NCBI GenBank assembly: GCA_022478985.1
Contig: JAKSZP010005270.1
Coordinates: forward strand, 248,001-312,000
Length of the DNA: 64,000 bases
Direction: 5' to 3'
Origin: Massospora cicadina
Lineage: Eukaryota > Entomophthoromycota > Entomophthoromycetes > Entomophthorales > Entomophthoraceae
Shown: positions 1 to 11,001 of the stretch, in pieces
Numbering within the stretch: position 1 is the stretch's first letter
Layout of the letters: each line of letters starts with the position of its first letter
The notes under the pieces: model-generated
The model's database searches: none
What the model was told of the DNA's origin: nothing
Seen by the model: only the letters and a program-made list of their open reading frames with translations
Made by a program: the position numbers and the translations under genes

Positions 1-968
1 TTAATCATTAATTAACTATTAGATGTGCCAATTGGGATTGGTCAGATTTCATCACCAGTCAATTGGGGATTTATTTAGGAGTTGTTAGGTGGGTGATACC
101 GCTTGCAACTAGTGGATTACCCAGTTGATTTACAACCTGTTATAATGGGTAAAGAGTCCCATTAACTAAGCAAGTTGCTAGTCAATTGTGGTTGATTCTC
201 TGTGATTGAGCAGAATCGTTAGGAAAACGTTCTCTTGCTCTTTCCATTTTAGGTTTCTGGGATTTCCAATGGAGGAATACTTAGTCTAATGGAGAATACC
301 ATCACTGGAAGAAACCTCAAAGTGAAATTAAATGGCAATGACTGCCGTTTCAATAATGAGGCACCAACAGGAGATGGGCGCCAAGTTCCCTTATAATTCT
401 TTTTTTTATAAACAGTAAAGCAATATTAGTTCTATTCATCTTCAGTTTAAGAGATATTAATACATTAATTGTTAACTCTTTTGGGTGATAAAGAGTTAGA
501 ATCTGATATCCTTAGAAGAGAAGAAGATCTCTTCAAACTAAGCGTGATGGAAACCAAGGCTAAGAACCTCTGAATTTAGAGTTAGATTAAGTTCCTCTAG
601 AAGAGGGAAGAAGTCCATATTTGTCAGTATAATCAGCATCAAGCGGAGCATAAAAAATTTAGTGTTGGACACCTATCAACCAGGTTTATCTATATTCAGC
701 TACGGAGAATAATCTCCATACTATTATCAATTATATATCTATATTAATATTAATCAACGCGGATAGTGCACATAATAACAGAATTTGTGCAGTTAAGCTC
801 TGAGGATAGTATCAGCAGAACCTCAGATTTATTACAATGCTCTTTCATTTTAGCCATAGTCTATTTTAGGGTTGATACACCATGCATGAGTAATTTATAT
901 TTGAGTTAGATATAACGTTCTATTAGTATACTTTACCTGCTTTATTTATTCAATATTTTAGCTTTTGT
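1..968. other. AT-rich spacer, no gene seen
   Basis: No reading frame with recognisable homology. The sequence is AT-rich, with short runs reminiscent of decayed LTR sequence (for example the AGAAGAGAAGAAGATCTC run near 515). I could not pair it with another copy in the window, so it is left unclassified. Confidence 0.5.
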
Positions 969-980
969 TATAATTTTAAC
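969..980. repeat. Left target-site duplication of Z1
   Basis: TATAATTTTAAC occurs here and again at 2879-2890, directly after the 3' end of Z1. The length and AT-rich sequence fit target-primed reverse transcription. A 12-bp AT-rich match could also be chance, so this is the least certain duplication among the Z copies except Z2. Confidence 0.55.
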
Positions 981-2878
981 CTAAAACCTTCTTTTACCGC
1001 TTTAAGTCACTTTTGAGCAATTTTAAATTTAAAGTTTTATTTATCCACAGCCGTATGCCCAAACCTATTCTTTGATGTCCTTGGCTCCGCCGCCTGCCAC
1101 CCCAGTGTGAGGCAGCAGTGCACCCCCATCTAGCGTTTTCCGCCCTGCAGGCAAGCGCGTTCAGACGGGCTCAAACAGCCCGCCCACTGCTTCCAGCTGT
1201 TTTGTCTTCCCACGGGATTTAGCGCTCCACCTGGCGCGCATCCACCCTTCTCGCACCATCCTCTCGCCCTCCCTCGCTCTGCCATTCACTATTGCCTAGA
1301 GTGGACTATGGGCGTTTGTTACCATATGCCGATAGGCAATTATTGACCTAGCCACTGAGGCCTTTGCGCCAGCTGGCTTTATAGACTTCCGCCCTTTTTA
1401 GGGATACTTTGACGTTGGGTTCCAATCTGAGGAGGATGCTGAAGCGGCAGCACCAACTCCTATAATCTATAAAAAAACCCCCATTCCCACAACCCATACT
1501 CGCCTCCCTTCAGACACCACGCTGGTGGTATCCTTTGCAAATCTCCCATCCCACCTTCCACCCCAGGTTTTGTATGACCAGTTGGTCGCGGGGCTCATGG
1601 CTTATGGCACTCAGCCCAACCTCATCTTTGCCATTCCATCTGGTGCGGAGCGCCTTGCTGCTCCTTGGGCAACAGCCACCATCATACCACACCACCCTAC
1701 CATAGCCCAACAAATCCCACCCCGCGCTAGTGTGGCTGCAGCGCCTGATCATTTCTTTTGGGCTCAAGCCAATAATGGTAGGCAGATTTGTTCCCTCTGC
1801 TTTGGCCTCAACCATGCAAAAAGAGCATGCCCTCAGGCCAAGTCCGCTGCTGCAGTTTCTGAGCCCCCCTCTGGAGGTTCAGTATGGGGCGCTTTGCTGC
1901 CCCCTCCCACCCTCCAATCTCGTTCAGTGGGCCCACATGGAAAATCAGCCCCCCCCCAAAACCTCCAGCCTCACTCTCCCACCTAAATCTACCCCAGCCA
2001 ATCAGAGCAATGCTTGAACCACCATTGGCACCCAAGAAGCTGCCCATTCGCCCAATCCCACCCACCCAAACTTGAACGCCACTATTCCAGTAAGCCAAAA
2101 TCCATGGGATCTATTGGCTGAGACTGACAAATCAGGTAATGTCCTCATTAGTAAGCATACAGGTCAACCTCTCTGCCAATTTGATTATGGTCGAGCAGAA
2201 TTTTTCCTTCCTGACTTTGATGAAACCCCTACCCTTCGCCATTTCGCTCCTTTGCCCAATACAGCCCCCTTCCAAAGTGACCACCAGCTCGCCTTGGCTG
2301 TGGTGGCCTCTCCTCACTGCCCGAAACTATGCACTGCGGTGGCCCAGTCAGTGGCTCAGCTCCAGCATGGCCTGACCACCCTTTTCTTCCCCTCTGACTT
2401 CCCTGAATCTCCCTGCAGTGACATCTTGAAACTATTCGATGATGCTGAAATTGCTGTTATGAATGTCACAACGATTGCTTCATTCAACCCCTCAGCCAAA
2501 AATCACCCGCCACATATATCCCTTTTCATCCAGCCTCCCTAAGCCCGCAAAGAAGCTGAAGTTCTCCTTGCAGATTTTGTTGAAACATTTTCCTGTCATT
2601 GTCTTGATGTGGAAGAGAAAAATCCTACTATGCTGACCTCAACCCCCACTATGCGGATGCCCCAACACCCTGGCTCTCTGCTCTGATCTGGTACTGTAAC
2701 CAACATCCCATGATCGAGGTGGGTCTTTCTGAAAACCAACCCCCAAACCCCTTCTCACCCTCTGCCATGGTGGGTTAGCAGTTTCTGCTTCCCACCTGGT
2801 TAGTAGTTTTGTTTTGTCATTTTGAGTGTTGTGTTCGGTACTGTCCATCCCCTGGTTGGCGTACCTCAAATAAATCAG
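981..2878 (+). mobile_element. Z1: ORF1-only non-LTR element
   Basis: About 1.9-kb element, full length relative to Z3. It has a GC-rich 5' region (1050-1480), one long degenerate ORF with a CCHC knuckle, and a 3' end GTACCTCAAATAAATC that includes an AATAAA signal. Its 1479-2875 part is repeated in inverted orientation as Z3 at 39756-41150, and both copies stop at the same 3' base. It has no LTRs, reverse transcriptase or endonuclease. The 3' tail resembles the LINE tails in this window, so it is read as a passenger moved by a LINE. Family name Z is provisional. Confidence 0.7.
1330..2740 (+). pseudogene. Z1 ORF1-like protein (RRM-like region plus CCHC knuckle), degenerate
   Basis: The N-terminal part (about 1515-1720) has the pattern of an RRM-like nucleic-acid-binding fold: a hydrophobic strand TLVVSFANLP, a helix with VLYDQLVAGLMAYG, then a second strand. 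A zinc knuckle CSLCFGLNHAKRAC (C-x2-C-x4-H-x4-C) follows at about 1794-1835, then a Pro/Ser-rich linker and a C-terminal domain beginning NPWDLLAETD (about 2099). LINE ORF1 at 56797-58210 has the same order (RRM-like, then CCHC). Breaks: a stop near 1400, a frame change at the C-run around 1950, and TGA for TGG near 2016. Z3 keeps TGG there, which shows the two parts were one ORF. Inferred role: RNA-binding ORF1-type protein. No start codon can be fixed. Confidence 0.6.
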
Positions 2879-2890
2879 TATAATTTTAAC
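2879..2890. repeat. Right target-site duplication of Z1
   Basis: TATAATTTTAAC, identical to 969-980, immediately after the Z1 3' end. Confidence 0.55.
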
Positions 2891-3929
2891 TTTCTTTTTT
2901 ATAATATTAATAAGATATAATTCTATTTTGCTATAATTGTATCAATGATTTTCCTCCTTCTTTTTAAAAAATCAGGAGACATTGGAACCAACATAGGGCG
3001 GTAACAGTATGACAGATGGTACTAAACAATTTCTATACAACAATTAACTAATGGTAATGGTGTTATATTCCATTAATCCACAGGTGAAAACAGCCTCTTT
3101 TATGAAGTTAATATTCTCTAGTAACCGGCACCAGAGGGTACCAGTGATTTATGGCTACCCTATACCAAATGATTGATCTTGAATTAAGAATTTGAATAAG
3201 TAATAAAATTCCTTAAAAACTAATGGCGAACATCAAGCTATTACATTTAAACCTCACCCAAATATGTCCTTATTATAAAAAAATACTGTTCCAGCTAAAT
3301 AAAGATATATGTTTATCCAAGACTCACTTTTTTTATCTTAATTAGTATTATAGAACATCAATTACAGAAGTGTTAAAAGTATGAAATGGGGAAGATATTG
3401 GTCTTCTTTACCAAAACTTGGGGGATTTCTATACAGCTTACCACGCATTTGAATAGTAACACAGAAACTTTAAGTGTATTGAACTATATGCATTAGCTTA
3501 GGAATACGCTGGACTAGCTATAGCAAAGCTATGATAGTATTTAAATTGCATAAAACATCCCCAAACCAGTTTAAATGTGCAAGTGATATTCCCATTATCA
3601 AAACAACCTTTAAATGACATGATATTCATTTTTTTCATAACAAAACATTGCAAGACAGCTAAATAGATTCTCAAGAATTTTTTCACTCATTAAAGAAGAC
3701 CTAGTAACTGGTTTCATCTCTTTTTATTTGACTCCACAAAATAAGAACCTATAATAAGATGGTTTATCTAAAGGGTTACGTATAGCCTTAGAAACAATTT
3801 AAATAAACATCCCTTCTTAGGCGCTCTACTCTTTCTGAAGTCATACTATTGGGATTTGCTGTCTAATTTAATGGTTAGGTCCTTTGATGGCTACACAATT
3901 ATTATTTATGGGTAGCTCCAGCGGAATAT
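2891..3929. other. AT-rich spacer, no gene seen
   Basis: No coding frame or repeat partner was recognised. Short ORFs on both strands look random in composition. Confidence 0.5.
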
Positions 3930-4345
3930 CTTAGGAGTCTCTCTTCCTGAGGGAATCTCTCAAAGAGAATTGGCATCATTGTGGCAATAGCTGTTTATGC
4001 AAACAGGAAGGATTCTTTGTATTAAAAACATGTAAAATATCTAGTTGTAGACTTAGGCAAAACTGAGGGTATCTTTATTAATTAGAAATTGGAGATATCT
4101 AAATGTTTCATGGAAGTTCAGGATTGGGTAGGTTAAACTTTGTTAAAAGATTAGGATAGAGTTAGGTAAGGAGATTTCCTGAATAGTACGGCGGAATGAA
4201 AGAGTTTCCAGTGCAGAGAGTCTTTCTTGATCAGGCCGCGGAATCAGGAGATATGTGTATGGCAAGATATTTGTCAGAAGAATTGGCGGATTCATAGAGA
4301 GTTTGAGATTTCAATCACTCATTTAGGAATTCATAACCTTATCAT
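3930..4345 (-). repeat. G6 remnant LTR (probable)
   Basis: This stretch resembles the LTRs of G5 (42941-43501 and 48380-50866) in order of motifs: a CTTAGGAGTCTC run, a GATTGGGTAGG-type box, and an ATGGCAAGA.ATTT segment. It lies directly downstream, on the minus strand, of an integrase C-terminus of the same family. Edges are approximate and no duplication was found. Confidence 0.45.
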
Positions 4346-4870
4346 TTTGATGTCTTTCAAAATAGTGGAGGTCCATTGGTCATGTTGCAAATTATTTCAA
4401 ATTTAATTCTCACCCATATCAGCGCAATTCCCATTATTCCCAACAATCTCCCTTCAAGATCTTGCCAAGTAGTGACATAACTTCGGAGGAATCTGGCGTG
4501 AACTTGAATCATAACAGAGTCCAATTTGATAAAAGCAATTAAATATTCTGGCCTTTGATTATAGATCACTCTATTAGGGCCTGATTATAGCATATCAAGC
4601 TTGTGAATCCAGCCTCCAGGCTGGTGATGGTAGAATAGTAAAAGGTCTCCTGACTGGTAACTAGGCAAAACTAGATTTTGAGCATTGCTAAGGTCAGCTT
4701 CTCATTTGCTTGGAGTCCCATAGACTTAGCAATGAAAGCTTGTAGATGTGACAATTCCATTGCCATCCCTCAAAATGCTAATTCAGTTGTCTCCAGTGAG
4801 GAGGGTTCCAATATGGGCTGTACACTGGAGGGTATAATAGGCTCTCACCCATAAATGGCTCTGTCAGAAT
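4346..4870 (-). pseudogene. G6 remnant: gypsy integrase C-terminal region
   Basis: Minus-strand translation gives an integrase tail. A segment with REPIIPSSVQPI (about 4800-4850) matches QELILPSSVQP in G5 near 43870-43920. It is followed by DLLLFYHHQPGGW and a GPN(Y)RVIY segment (GPY/F-type module), then VHARFLRSY near 4480. Many stops interrupt it. The upstream catalytic core is not present: homology ends near 4870. It belongs to the same Ty3/gypsy lineage as G5. Confidence 0.55.
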
Positions 4871-5744
4871 TCCTATACAGAATTAGAGATTTAGATGAGT
4901 TTGACCTTGGGATTTAAACCCTAACTGAAAATTCTGATGAGTTTGTCGATGGGATTCGAACTCAAACTGTCCAAAAAGCTGGACCATTATATGGGATATT
5001 CCCAGACAAAATCCCAGCCCTAAACTTGGGGTTCAACACCAATCTAAGAGACAAATGAATATCCAATTGTGAAATGTGAAGTAGATCTTGGTGTTGTATT
5101 TTTGGCTTGGAAACCGGCTCACTGGTGCTTGCTGACTTAAATCCAACAATATAAATCAAGGGCTTTTCTTGCCACTGATAATGAAATAATAAAAAATATG
5201 AAAACAATAAGAAGTTTAGGCTTATAGCTTTATAATAGGAGCCGCAGGGTGAAGGGAGTATCCATCTAATGAATCAATAAAGGTATTTAAAAAATCGAGG
5301 CTCAACATTAGCATAGCTTGGGAGTTTTCTCAGTTTGGTAATATGCGATTTTAGCCTAATAAGGCTTGACAAACTCAAATTTCTTTAATGAAATGATGGA
5401 TTGGGAATCACTATTGGCCAAAACTGTACCCATGAGGTAATAACTTGACGTATTTTAGCCAATCCCCATCTGAAAAAATTTATTCACCTTGGGGGACCTC
5501 CACCACACCTATAAAAGGGGGCGGTTCCCTCATAGGTGCTTGAATGGGATTAGATAAGGCTTTGGGCGAACCCTTTGATGGGTGCCTTAGAATAGGCTGC
5601 AAAGTTGGAGAAAATTAGATTTGCCAACTTTGTGCTATTTGCCCGATCAGTTTTTGTAAAAGTGTTGCTCCAATTTGCAGGGTTCTACCGAGAGTCAGCC
5701 AGGGTCTTTTGGCCAACTAAACTGTTAATATTAATTTGAATCTA
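4871..5744. other. Unclassified stretch between G6 and LINE A, with an imperfect tandem duplication
   Basis: Two adjacent 34-bp units starting GATGAGTTTG lie at 4894-4927 and 4937-4970 and agree at roughly four fifths of positions. Each holds, on the minus strand, a sequence like a pol III B box (GTTYRAATCCC). A CCTATAAAAGGGGGCGG segment near 5510 is noticeable but has no associated frame. I cannot assign this stretch to a family. Confidence 0.4.
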
Positions 5745-5838
5745 TTGTGGGGAAGGGCGAATATGGGACGGACACTTCCGAATATGAGTCAGACGAGACA
5801 AAACTTAGTACTAGGGGAGGCACCCCAGAGAAGCGATG

Positions 5839-8800
5839 CTATCTCTTGTTGCCAGTGGGAACGCCACTTATGGGAAGGGGGAGGGAACGTGTGTAGGGGA
5901 CGTAGCCACTATTGAGCACGTGTGGAGGAAGGGGTCTGATTTGATGAACCAGACTGGGAACTGGAGGAGACCAGCTGTCGCGATGTGATGGGAGATATTC
6001 AAACATCCACGCTTGAAAGTGATCCACCAAATGAGACCGGAATCTGTGGACAGCTTCTGGGAGGGTGGGGATGGATCCAGCGATGGCATCCAAGACAATC
6101 GTGTGGATAGTCCACATGGCGATTGCAACCACCAGAGCACGGAGGGAGGGTGGGAGGGGGAGGCCATTGATGAAGCAAACATATCTCTTGACAGACTGAA
6201 GGGATGTGTTTGATCCTGGCCTAGCAGACGTTGGACTTCACGCCATACTACTTTAGAGGTGGGGAACTTCCTCAGGCGGTGAAACAGCGTTCCATACTGG
6301 CCACACATGACACAGGATGAGTGTAAAGCATTAGAGCGCTCAGCTGTACGATACACCCGCCTCAGGCAGTGCCACACATGTGGAGTGGACTTGAGGCTGC
6401 AACAGAAGATGGTGTGCGTATTTCCAGATAGTCTTTTGGGTCTCAGTGGAATAAGGGATGTCCATCATGTCCAGGTAGTCCACTTGGATAGGACTTGGGG
6501 TCGAATGGGGATCACGCCATCATGGATGGGTAGCCCCTGTACCTCTTGTGTGAACTGAGGAGAGGGGCGGCCTCTTCAGGTTGTATGTCTACTAATACGA
6601 ATTCTCCACTCTGCGCTTCGCATGGAGAGTAGGATTCGTTTGTAGTGGGTTTTGGTCCCGTGAGGACCTGTGGCTGATGTGTGTGATGCGAGGTATTTCA
6701 TCAGGGAGTGGGGGTTTGATGGATTTTTGAGGCCCAAGGCTCGGGAGAAGTTGGAGTGGGCTGCGCGGGACCAGTGTTGGGATGGGAGTGTAGGAGCGGT
6801 GACGGCCACAATCCAGGTGCCCAGGATCTTGGCGGCATGGGCTTTGAAGTCAAGTAGGCCCATGCCATCATGATGATGAGGGCCAAACATGACCTCTAGC
6901 TTACTGGTGGAGGGCGGCCTGACCAAAGCCAACCTTGTAGCAAAGCATACAGGGATTTGAAGAAGCTTGGGGAGAAGGGGATGGCGTGGGCTCCGAACCA
7001 GACTTTGGATAGGAGCATAGAGTTGGCAAGAACAACCCTGCCAGTTTGGGTAGTAGGGTGGGCTCTGAGAGAGGCGATTCGCTTCATCACGTTGTCCAGT
7101 ATATGGCACTCCATTACTGCTGACGCGTATCCACCTGCCTCCAACCACACACCCAGATGGCGTACCAGTCCTATGGTAGGTCGTGGCACAAAGGGGAGCA
7201 CCAGTGGAGCGGTGTGTTTTGAGTTAGTAAGGCGTGGACGTGGGCGAGCAGATGGGCTGGGTTGGGAACTACTTGCTAGGGCCCAGCAGTTCTGAAACTG
7301 ACCAAGGAGGATGATTTCGGTTTTGGAGGCGTTCAGTGCCGCGTTGCTTACCCGGGAATATTCCTGGATGTGGGCTTCAAGCGCGCGTGCATCTTTGTTA
7401 TTAGACACCCCCACCACACAATCATCTGCAAATGCCATCATCTTGACTGGGGTTTGGCCTGGCACATGGACCCCAGTGAGTTGGGCATTCACATTTCGCA
7501 GTAGTGGGTCAAGGCTGAAGTTGTATAAGAGTGGGCTGAGGGGGTCCCCTTGTCGCAGGCCCCTTTGAGGACGGACTACTTCCGTTAGGAAACCTGGGCT
7601 GAGCACTGCCATTGTTGCAGATTCCATGAGCAACATCACCCAGTTAATGAAGCGGGGAGGTAGGCGAAATTGTTGGAGGCAGGCCCTAAGGTATTCCCAG
7701 TTTACTCTATCATAGGCCTTTTGTTGGTCCAAGAAAACAAGTGCCCCAGAGGCTGTGGACTGACACACATTAGCCACAGAGTGCACGTTATCCCAAATCG
7801 ACCTTCTGGGGATGAAACCAAATTGTTCTGGGGAGATGGTGGCAGATGCTACAGTCCCTAAACGGTTAGCCATGATTTTTGTTAAAATTTTGGTGTCTGT
7901 GTTTTTTAGAGAAATGGGGCACCAGTTGGCTAAGTCTAGCCTATCCCCTTTCTTAAAGAGTGTGACTGTAAAGGCCTCATGTCCTCCTGGTACAAGGCGC
8001 GTTTCCAACAGGCTTTTGTTGAGTGAGGCTAGCAGCAATGGGGATATATATTTAAAATATTTTTTTAGAACTCATATAGAATGCCATCTGGGCCTGGGCA
8101 TTTTCAGTTTGGCGCATCGTGAATGGTAGTCCATAATTCATTCGGAGTAATTAAATTCATTATTTCTGGGTATCTGAAAACAGTGCAGATATGAGCTCAG
8201 TCGAGAAATTCTGCCATTTTGGCCAGCTGAATTGGTTTGGCTTGGTATAACTCGGAGTAATACCTTTGCGTTTAAATTGCCACTTCAGCCAGTGTGTCCA
8301 CAATATAATTATCCGATCTTTGCACCTGTGTGCAGGCCACGCTCTGGCATAGTGCAAAATTTTTTTTGAAGAAGTATGCGGTGCACTTGTCGCCTTTAGT
8401 GATGCATGTGGCCCTGTATTGGACACAAACCCGATGTTTGTGTTGCCTTTCAAGTGCGTTGAGGTGGGCGGCTGCCTCCGCCCACTTCTGCCCCATGCAG
8501 GGCTATATCCTGAGGCTAGAATGTTGGACTTCAAGTGGGCCAATTCCGCCAGCGCATGCAATATAACTGCCGATGTGGCTCGTGAGCGTAAGGATGAGAG
8601 ATGGTGATAGTCGCGGATGGTGTCTTCTTTGAAAGTTGCCCATGTGGAAATGGGGTCCGCACAAAACAGTGCAACAAACAATTTTGCCAAAGTTGCCTCT
8701 TCCACCCACATGGAAAATCCTGGCAACGTGAGCTCTGGGGGCAGATTTTGCACCAATGTGGGGCCTTTGCAACTGTGACGGGTAAGTGGTATGTTATCAA

Positions 8801-9488
8801 GACCAGTCGGTGGTCAGAGAATTCCATTTTTGTTGTTTTGAAGTGGGAGATGTGGGGTTAGAATTTTGCCGGCACTAGAATAAGGTCAATGCAGGTCATG
8901 GACCTTAATTGGCCATTGTGCACATGGGGATGCGTCATGTTTTCGAGCAGTGGGGCATGTCACAGCAGTGCATCCATTAACCCAAGGGTGGCTTTTAGAA
9001 CGCGTAGTTCTACATGACCCTGTGGGGCGTGGGGTGAGGGTGGCCACCAGTCCGTTGGTGAGGTTAGCCAACAGTTCATGTCGCCAATTAGGAAAGAATT
9101 GGGGGGTAGCGGGAGGGATTTGACTGATGAGAAAAATTCCCAACGCTCATGTGCACCGTTTGGGGCGTAAATGTTGACAATTGTGTGTGCAACATCAGCC
9201 CATGAGAAGGTGACAACGAGCACTCAGCCATTTAGGAATGTTTCTGAAGATGTAAATTTGAAAAAATTGTTTTTCTAAATTAGCACCCCACAGTGCTTTG
9301 ACCAAAAGGATAGGGATGGTAGGAGCATTGTTTTCCAAGCTTCCTCGGAACCTCGTGGACAGTGGGACTCCTTGATGGCCAGGATATCCACGGGTAAATT
9401 GTTTTGTAAAAACTCAGTTTCCTAGCCTGGGATAGGGAGGCCTTGAGTCTGGCGATATTCAGCGTCCCTAGAGTGAAGGTTTCCCTAT
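5839..9488 (-). pseudogene. LINE A ORF2: endonuclease-reverse transcriptase polyprotein, broken
   Basis: About 1215 codons if frameshifts are bridged. The N-terminal AP-endonuclease-like domain (about 9480-8550) shows NIYAPN, the GDMN box and a C-terminal SDHRLV motif. A central reverse transcriptase follows, listed separately. At the C-terminus a CVMCGQYGTLFH segment (about 6310) is the start of the CCHC found in L1-like ORF2 proteins, but the last Cys is Phe (RKF where copy B has EKC). The ORF2 ATG seen in copy B at 56790 is ATA here, next to a one-base deletion, so the normal start is lost. Predicted function, when intact: cutting target DNA and copying element RNA onto the nick. Confidence 0.8.
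6896..8038 (-). CDS. LINE A reverse transcriptase domain, open over 380 codons
   Basis: This is the longest uninterrupted coding block in the window. Motifs in order: NWCPISLKNTDTKILTKIMANR (fingers), PEQFGFIPRRS, FLDQQKAYDRVNW (motif A with catalytic Asp), GLRQGDPLSPLLYNF (motif B), AFADDCVV (motif C, FADD at 7421-7432), then the thumb. The sequence type is non-LTR, L1-like. The first Met at 8038 is only where the open stretch begins; the real protein would be read through from ORF2 upstream. A frame change at the C-terminal end near 6900 separates it from the rest of ORF2. Copy B has the same block broken near 54950. Confidence 0.85.
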   Translation of the reverse strand: MLLASLNKSLLETRLVPGGHEAFTVTLFKKGDRLDLANWCPISLKNTDTKILTKIMANRLGTVASATISPEQFGFIPRRSIWDNVHSVANVCQSTASGALVFLDQQKAYDRVNWEYLRACLQQFRLPPRFINWVMLLMESATMAVLSPGFLTEVVRPQRGLRQGDPLSPLLYNFSLDPLLRNVNAQLTGVHVPGQTPVKMMAFADDCVVGVSNNKDARALEAHIQEYSRVSNAALNASKTEIILLGQFQNCWALASSSQPSPSARPRPRLTNSKHTAPLVLPFVPRPTIGLVRHLGVWLEAGGYASAVMECHILDNVMKRIASLRAHPTTQTGRVVLANSMLLSKVWFGAHAIPFSPSFFKSLYALLQGWLWSGRPPPVS

Positions 9489-9503
9489 CGCACCTTAGGT
9501 GCG
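9489..9503 (-). promoter_or_regulatory. Hairpin at the ORF1 stop, LINE A
   Basis: CGCACC-TAA-GGTGCG on the minus strand: a perfect 6-bp stem with the ORF1 stop codon TAA as the 3-nt loop. In copy B the stem is longer (11 bp). The ORF2 start follows directly in copy B and is mutated here. Confidence 0.7.
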
Positions 9504-10907
9504 AGGGGGTGGGCCCCCGGGCCCACCAGCCTCTTCCAGGTCCCCACGGGCTTTCACAGCAGTGTGGGTATTAGCAGCAACGCTATCAGGGTTTTTGTTA
9601 ATTTTTGCAGAAAGAGTCGCGTTGGCTTTGGCCTTCACTTTTTGTTTTCCTGACGTTGGACAAATTTTTTGCGATGCGGATAAGTTCAGTGCACCATCAA
9701 GTGGGGCAAAAAATTTTTAGTTGGGATAGGTCCCAAGCTGGTTTTGACCGGAGCTTGGGTGCAGCTATTGGGTGAGATCAAATCAAACATCAGATCCTCA
9801 GATTAAGTGACCCGTTCAGCATGGGCCTCCCAATCTGATTGGGTGATGGATTCCTGAGTTGCTTCTGCCGCGAAGGTCTCCATGTCCTCCTGGCGTTGTG
9901 AGTGTGAAATGGTGGTGGTGGCCTTGGCCACTTCCTTGGCCACAGTCCCACAGGCCTGATTGGCCTTCTTCCACTCCTGCGGGGAGATGGGCTTTACCAA
10001 TAGGTAGCAGCCTTGTGCTCCCCATGGTAAAGCCTCCTTGGTGCTTGCAGTTGGTTCTTAGTGCACATCTCCGCTGGCCATGGCCGCCGAGGGGTGCTCT
10101 TGGAATGTGACGCCCTCTTTGATGGGGCATGTGTGCGCCTTATGGCTGAACGTGTCTCAGTGGGTGCAAATGGGGGGCGCGCTGTCCACGGTTACCCGGA
10201 ATGGGTGGATGGTGTGCCCTGCGATGTCAATAAAGGTGGAGTGCGGGATCTGGGTTAGGTCCTTCGCGATCTCCTCGGTTGGGGTCAGAACTGCGATGGC
10301 TTTGCCAGTGCACAGGTGTGGCATCAGCGTGAAACGTTGCATTTCAAAATATTGTATTTCGCCATATATGGCGAGACCATCTTTCAGGTGTTGCTCCAAA
10401 ATGTCACATTTTACTGTTTTAGGCAAAAAGTCGAACGTGAGGAAAATTTGGTTTGATTTTGTCCATCTGGTGCATTTAGTTTCAACGACCCATTGCCCTT
10501 CGGGGAGGTTGACCACTATGCGCACTTCTGCAGCCTCATCTGCTGCTATTTTGCTTTTTGAAACCTAGGTCCAGCCAACCATGCGACATGGAGTGAGGTG
10601 CAATGTACACCGCGGTCAGGAAAATTTTGTGTACATCTTCACAAAATTTTTCCCATAGGGCTGTTTTTTGGATGTCCAGATACACACGGACTCCAAATTC
10701 CACTGACAAAAGTGGCTGGGAATGTGGCGTGTTGATGTACTGGTTTCATCGTGCTTGCCATGTGAGTATCTCCGGGGAAATTGTGACCGCCAGTTTTTTT
10801 AGATTTTTTTCTATTCCACCGGATTCTCCAGGGCGTTTTTGAACATTAGAGGCTGCAGGCCTTCCGCCTGCTCCTCTTGCCTTGCTTGCCCAACTGCTCC
10901 CAGACAT
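9495..10907 (-). pseudogene. LINE A ORF1: RRM-like and CCHC nucleic-acid-binding protein, broken
   Basis: The ATG at 10907 (MSGSSWASKARG) is shared with copy B. About 470 codons run to a TAA in the ORF1/ORF2 hairpin. A basic N-terminus precedes a central domain with IFLTFDFLP, a helix DILEQHLKDGLAIYGE, and IAVLTP, a pattern typical of an RRM-like fold. A knuckle ICTH(*)DTFSHKAHTC follows (about 10130-10175), in which the second Cys codon is TGA here and TGT in copy B. Other breaks: TGA in the N-terminal part near 10760, a frameshift near 10550, CAA to TAA near 9803, and a frameshift near 9690. Expected role: binding the element RNA in the ribonucleoprotein particle. Confidence 0.75.
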
Positions 10908-11001
10908 GGGCGCAGACTAATCCCCTCTATGATATTATCAAACTAGATTTAGTCTTGAATTGAATGGGTTGCAAAAGTGTTTGCAACGAGAAATAAAAGT
11001 T

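Larger units (their letters stand above)
5745..11001 (-). mobile_element. LINE copy A, L1-like non-LTR retrotransposon
   Basis: A 5.26-kb element, collinear with copy B (53033-58304) from the 5' end (high coordinate) to the 3' end. It carries a short 5' UTR, ORF1 with a CCHC knuckle, then ORF2 with an AP-type endonuclease, reverse transcriptase and C-terminal CCHC region. The architecture is that of the L1/Tx1 group. Both copies start at the same 5' base, within error, suggesting full length. Unlike copy B it has no recognisable target duplication, and the flanking DNA on the two sides does not belong together (G4 on the right, unassigned sequence and G6 on the left). Confidence 0.88.

Noticed and set aside
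1808..2098. Minus-strand ORF opposite Z1, and similar ORFs opposite Z3
   Set aside because: Shadow of the plus-strand Z frame. Gly/Trp-rich composition comes from the Pro-rich strand.
7812..8129. Plus-strand ORFs across LINE A and B
   Set aside because: Shadows of the minus-strand ORF2, which has clear RT motifs.
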